Assembly (NCBI GenBank): GCA_963770995.1
Contig: CAVYRS010000004.1
Location: 186,001 to 250,000 of the forward strand
Source: CAVSWN01 sp963770995
Lineage (GTDB): Bacteria; Acidobacteriota; Vicinamibacteria; Vicinamibacterales; CAVVIG01
DNA length: 64,000 nucleotides
Reading direction: 5' to 3'
Shown in pieces: positions 62,236 to 64,000 of the stretch (position 1 is its first letter; the number at the start of each line of letters is the position of its first letter). Position numbers and translations under genes: made by a program. The notes below the pieces were generated by a model, which saw only the letters and a program-made list of their open reading frames with translations, ran no database searches and was not told where the DNA came from.

Positions 62236-62592
62236 ATGATTCGAACTCTACTGACCGCTACAACCATCGCGTGCGTACTGGCACTCGGCATCCCGACCGG
62301 CGGCGCCGCTTCCGCCGGGGATCCGCAGCTGAGCAAGATCGGGAAGGCGACGAAGGAGGCCGGGAAGGACGTGGCGAAAGGCACCAAAGACGCCGCGAAA
62401 AAAGCCGGCGAGGTCACCGAAGACGCAGCCCAGAAGACCGCGAAGGAAACCAAGAACGTGGGAAAAACGGTTGAGGGCGCCGTGACGCCGGGCATGAAGA
62501 GCGTCAGGTGCAAGGACGGCACAGTTCAGACGGTCAAGTCCGGCAGGACGGAAACGGACGCGTGCCGCCGTCACCTCGGCGTGAAGAGATAA
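62236..62592 (+). CDS. Exported Lys/Ala-rich amphipathic-helix protein, unknown
   Basis: A 118-residue protein with a signal peptide (TATTIACVLALGIPTGGAASA). Its middle is built of charged 7-11-residue units (KIGKATKEAGKDVAKGTKDA, KKAGEVTEDAAQKTAKETKN) like LEA or apolipoprotein helices. The C-terminal 35 residues hold two cysteines (V-R-C-K-D-G and D-A-C-R-R) and may form a small disulfide domain. TGAGGGAGG is 7 nt before the ATG, a strong ribosome binding site. A protective or envelope-binding role is only a guess. Confidence 0.65.
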   Translation: MIRTLLTATTIACVLALGIPTGGAASAGDPQLSKIGKATKEAGKDVAKGTKDAAKKAGEVTEDAAQKTAKETKNVGKTVEGAVTPGMKSVRCKDGTVQTVKSGRTETDACRRHLGVKR

Positions 62593-62609
62593 ACGGAGCC
62601 GGGGGACGT

Positions 62610-63131
62610 TTACTTCGTCTGCTGGCAGCCCGCTGTGAGCCTGCTCACGGGCCAGCTGCCCGCCGCGATCTGCGCTGCGGTCGGCGCGACTCTGTCGGGG
62701 CGACCGCGATGTGTCAGAACGACCTGGTGAGGCGACACCGCTCGCCGCGAACTGTCGCAACGATGTCCACGTCGGTCGGTCGCATCACCATTCGGATCCA
62801 TCGCTCGCCCGTCGGTTTCTGGAACGTCTCCATTTGGAGAGCCGTACAGGCCTTTCACGATGTCGCGCTTCAGCGTGAAGGTGCCGGTCGGCTGTCCGGC
62901 ATTGGTCGCGCCGGTTCCCTGACCGCGCAAGTCCACTGCGACGTCGGTCCACTCGTCATGACCGTTCGGCTGAATTACGACATCGCCCATGGTTTCGACG
63001 ATTCTGGCGTCTCCGGTGAGCAAGCAGCCACCATCCGGCCCTCGCGGATTCGGTGGCGGCGCCGCGCGAAACGTGTAGACGGCAGCGGCGACAACCAAGC
63101 CAACGAGGATGAGCCACCAGGCGGCCTTCAT
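62610..63131 (-). CDS. Small membrane-anchored protein, unknown (C-terminus uncertain)
   Basis: Residues 1-22 (AAWWLILVGLVVAAAVYTF) form a signal anchor, followed by a Pro/Gly-rich stretch and a beta-rich part (ARIVETMGDVVIQPNGHDEW, VAVDLRGQGTGATNAGQPTG). After GLYGSPNGDV the frame becomes Arg/Asp-rich. A one-base change near 62855 would instead give QMETFQKPTGERWIRMVMRP, ending at a stop at 62714, which looks more protein-like. The family is not recognised. It lies 28 nt downstream of the tannase-family gene, so an operon is likely. Confidence 0.45.
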   Translation of the reverse strand: MKAAWWLILVGLVVAAAVYTFRAAPPPNPRGPDGGCLLTGDARIVETMGDVVIQPNGHDEWTDVAVDLRGQGTGATNAGQPTGTFTLKRDIVKGLYGSPNGDVPETDGRAMDPNGDATDRRGHRCDSSRRAVSPHQVVLTHRGRPDRVAPTAAQIAAGSWPVSRLTAGCQQTK

Positions 63132-63159
63132 CGGGAGCAGCTCCGGCGAATGACGAAAC

Positions 63160-64000
63160 CTACGGCATCTGGCAGCGGAAATTCCGCGCCTCGTCCGTGC
63201 TGCCGCTGCCGATGTAGCGCGCGGTCGCCGGGTACGCGCACAGCGGCCGCGTCCGATCCACGACTCCGGCCGTCACATGCGACGCGACAATTGACGGCGG
63301 CTTGACGCCCGACTCGACCCATCGGTCGATCGCGGCGGCTTTGTCGAAGACATCCGTGCCGGGGCCACCCTGGCAGTGACTCATGCCCGGCACCATGAAG
63401 AGCGCGAGCGAATTGGCGGCCGATGGGCCGACGGCCTCGAAGATGCGCTTGTACATGATCAGGCTCGTGTCCGGCGACACCAGCGGATCCGCCCAGCCGT
63501 GATACAGCAGCAGCTTCCCGCCGCGGCCGAAGAAACGCTTGAGGTCCGGGTCTCCGCCGTAGAGCAACCCGTTGTCGGCGCGGACCGCGCGCTCGACGTC
63601 CTCGGGAACGCGAATCGTTTTGTAGTCCCAGCCTGGGTTGAACACGATCTTCTTCATGCCCTCGTGCGACTCGCCGGACGGCGTCGGACCGCCGACGCTG
63701 CCCCAGCCCAGCTCCGAACCCGGGTAGTAGCGGCCTGGGTGTAAAACCGCGCCGCTCTTGCGGTCCGTGATCGGCGACGACATCGCCTTCGCCGTCTCAA
63801 CCTGCGCCCTCGTCAGGCAGTCGGCTGCATCGCCGCCCTTGCATGTGAGCGCCGCGAAGTCGAACGAACAGGTGGGCGGATTCTCGATCACGCCGTCCTT
63901 GACCCCGTCCTTCGCGTCGCACGCGTGCAGCACCGCGTCGTGGAGCATCGGGTACTTGGTTGGCGGAATCACTGCGGCCGGCTCGCGGTTGACGTAGACG
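63160..64000 (-). CDS. Tannase/feruloyl esterase family hydrolase (C-terminal part; 5' end outside window)
   Basis: The visible 280 residues are the C-terminal portion of a secreted tannase/feruloyl esterase-family serine hydrolase, which cleaves ester bonds of gallate or hydroxycinnamate conjugates. The catalytic aspartate lies in LLYHGWADPLVSP and the catalytic histidine in MVPGMSHCQGGPG, both classic positions. The CS-D-HC disulfide cysteines partly visible (C-D-A-K-D, C-S-F-D, C-K-G-G-D, C-L-T-R) match the lid domain. The nucleophile serine must lie beyond base 64000. It ends NFRCQMP at 63160. Confidence 0.88.
   Translation of the reverse strand, partial: VYVNREPAAVIPPTKYPMLHDAVLHACDAKDGVKDGVIENPPTCSFDFAALTCKGGDAADCLTRAQVETAKAMSSPITDRKSGAVLHPGRYYPGSELGWGSVGGPTPSGESHEGMKKIVFNPGWDYKTIRVPEDVERAVRADNGLLYGGDPDLKRFFGRGGKLLLYHGWADPLVSPDTSLIMYKRIFEAVGPSAANSLALFMVPGMSHCQGGPGTDVFDKAAAIDRWVESGVKPPSIVASHVTAGVVDRTRPLCAYPATARYIGSGSTDEARNFRCQMP

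Overview
The window is high-GC DNA (about two thirds G+C by eye). It is most consistent with an environmental member of the Acidobacteriota, probably Vicinamibacteria. That placement is an inference from gene content: a PadR regulator paired with a 'permease-prefix' MacB/FtsX-type permease, bactofilin, a sulfatase-like/TPR fusion, secreted amidohydrolase, DUF1080 and tannase proteins, and the dispersed repeats described below. There is no rRNA and no CRISPR array. One tRNA gene, tRNA-Pro(GGG), lies at 51939-52016.

Layout. 0-5 kb: a secreted sulfatase-fold/TPR protein, a small membrane protein, a D-Ala-D-Ala carboxypeptidase and an FdhE-like zinc protein. 5-11 kb: glycogen synthase, thioredoxin, thioredoxin reductase, then MnmA and its sulfur donor IscS on the minus strand. 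11-21.9 kb: bactofilin, a methyltransferase-like protein, a SAM hydroxide adenosyltransferase, acyl-CoA dehydrogenase, GlpX, an MFS carrier, TsaC, HflX, a TPR/SLH lipoprotein, PgsA and a double cyclophilin. 21.9-29.7 kb: a small protein, a Tam-like methyltransferase, DinB, EttA, DUF2277, a broken S41-protease-like gene, and PadR plus permease. 29.7-40 kb: an exopolysaccharide locus with UDP-xylose synthase, a WbaP-type initiating transferase, five glycosyltransferases, and Ugd and GalE on the other strand. 40-51.9 kb: housekeeping genes msbA, yicC, gmk, coaBC, a family-4 UDG, priA, an M50 protease, HU/IHF, der, dut and a MerR regulator. 52-64 kb: an accessory secreted-protein region with an amidohydrolase, a DUF1080 protein and a multicopper oxidase in one operon, then a hybrid histidine kinase, a NIPSNAP-like protein, an alpha/beta-hydrolase remnant and a tannase-family enzyme cut by the window edge.

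The most unusual content lies between and inside the genes. About twenty loci carry short hairpins built from degenerate tandem copies of a 6-14 nt word on one arm and copies of its reverse complement on the other. At least eight words occur, and seven of them occur at two unlinked places in the window. Many of these hairpins end within a few bases of a start codon. In glgA, the MFS gene and the TPR/SLH gene they appear to encode the N-terminus, and elsewhere they supply stop codons or sit inside a protein (der). A second set of dispersed palindromic elements (called here R1 to R4) is inserted in frame in a sulfatase-like gene, mnmA, iscS, gmk and priA, and one element is nested inside another. 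A third element at 40021-40179 looks like a MITE.

The sequence also has many single-base frameshifts, concentrated at 0.1-1.2, 31-39.4, 41.2, 42.3, 45.8-47.3, 48.2-49.1 and 49.5-50.7 kb. They hit essential genes (priA, der, msbA, gmk's neighbour yicC) whose motifs are otherwise intact, so base-calling or assembly error is the likelier explanation. Those genes are annotated as single CDSs with the breaks described.
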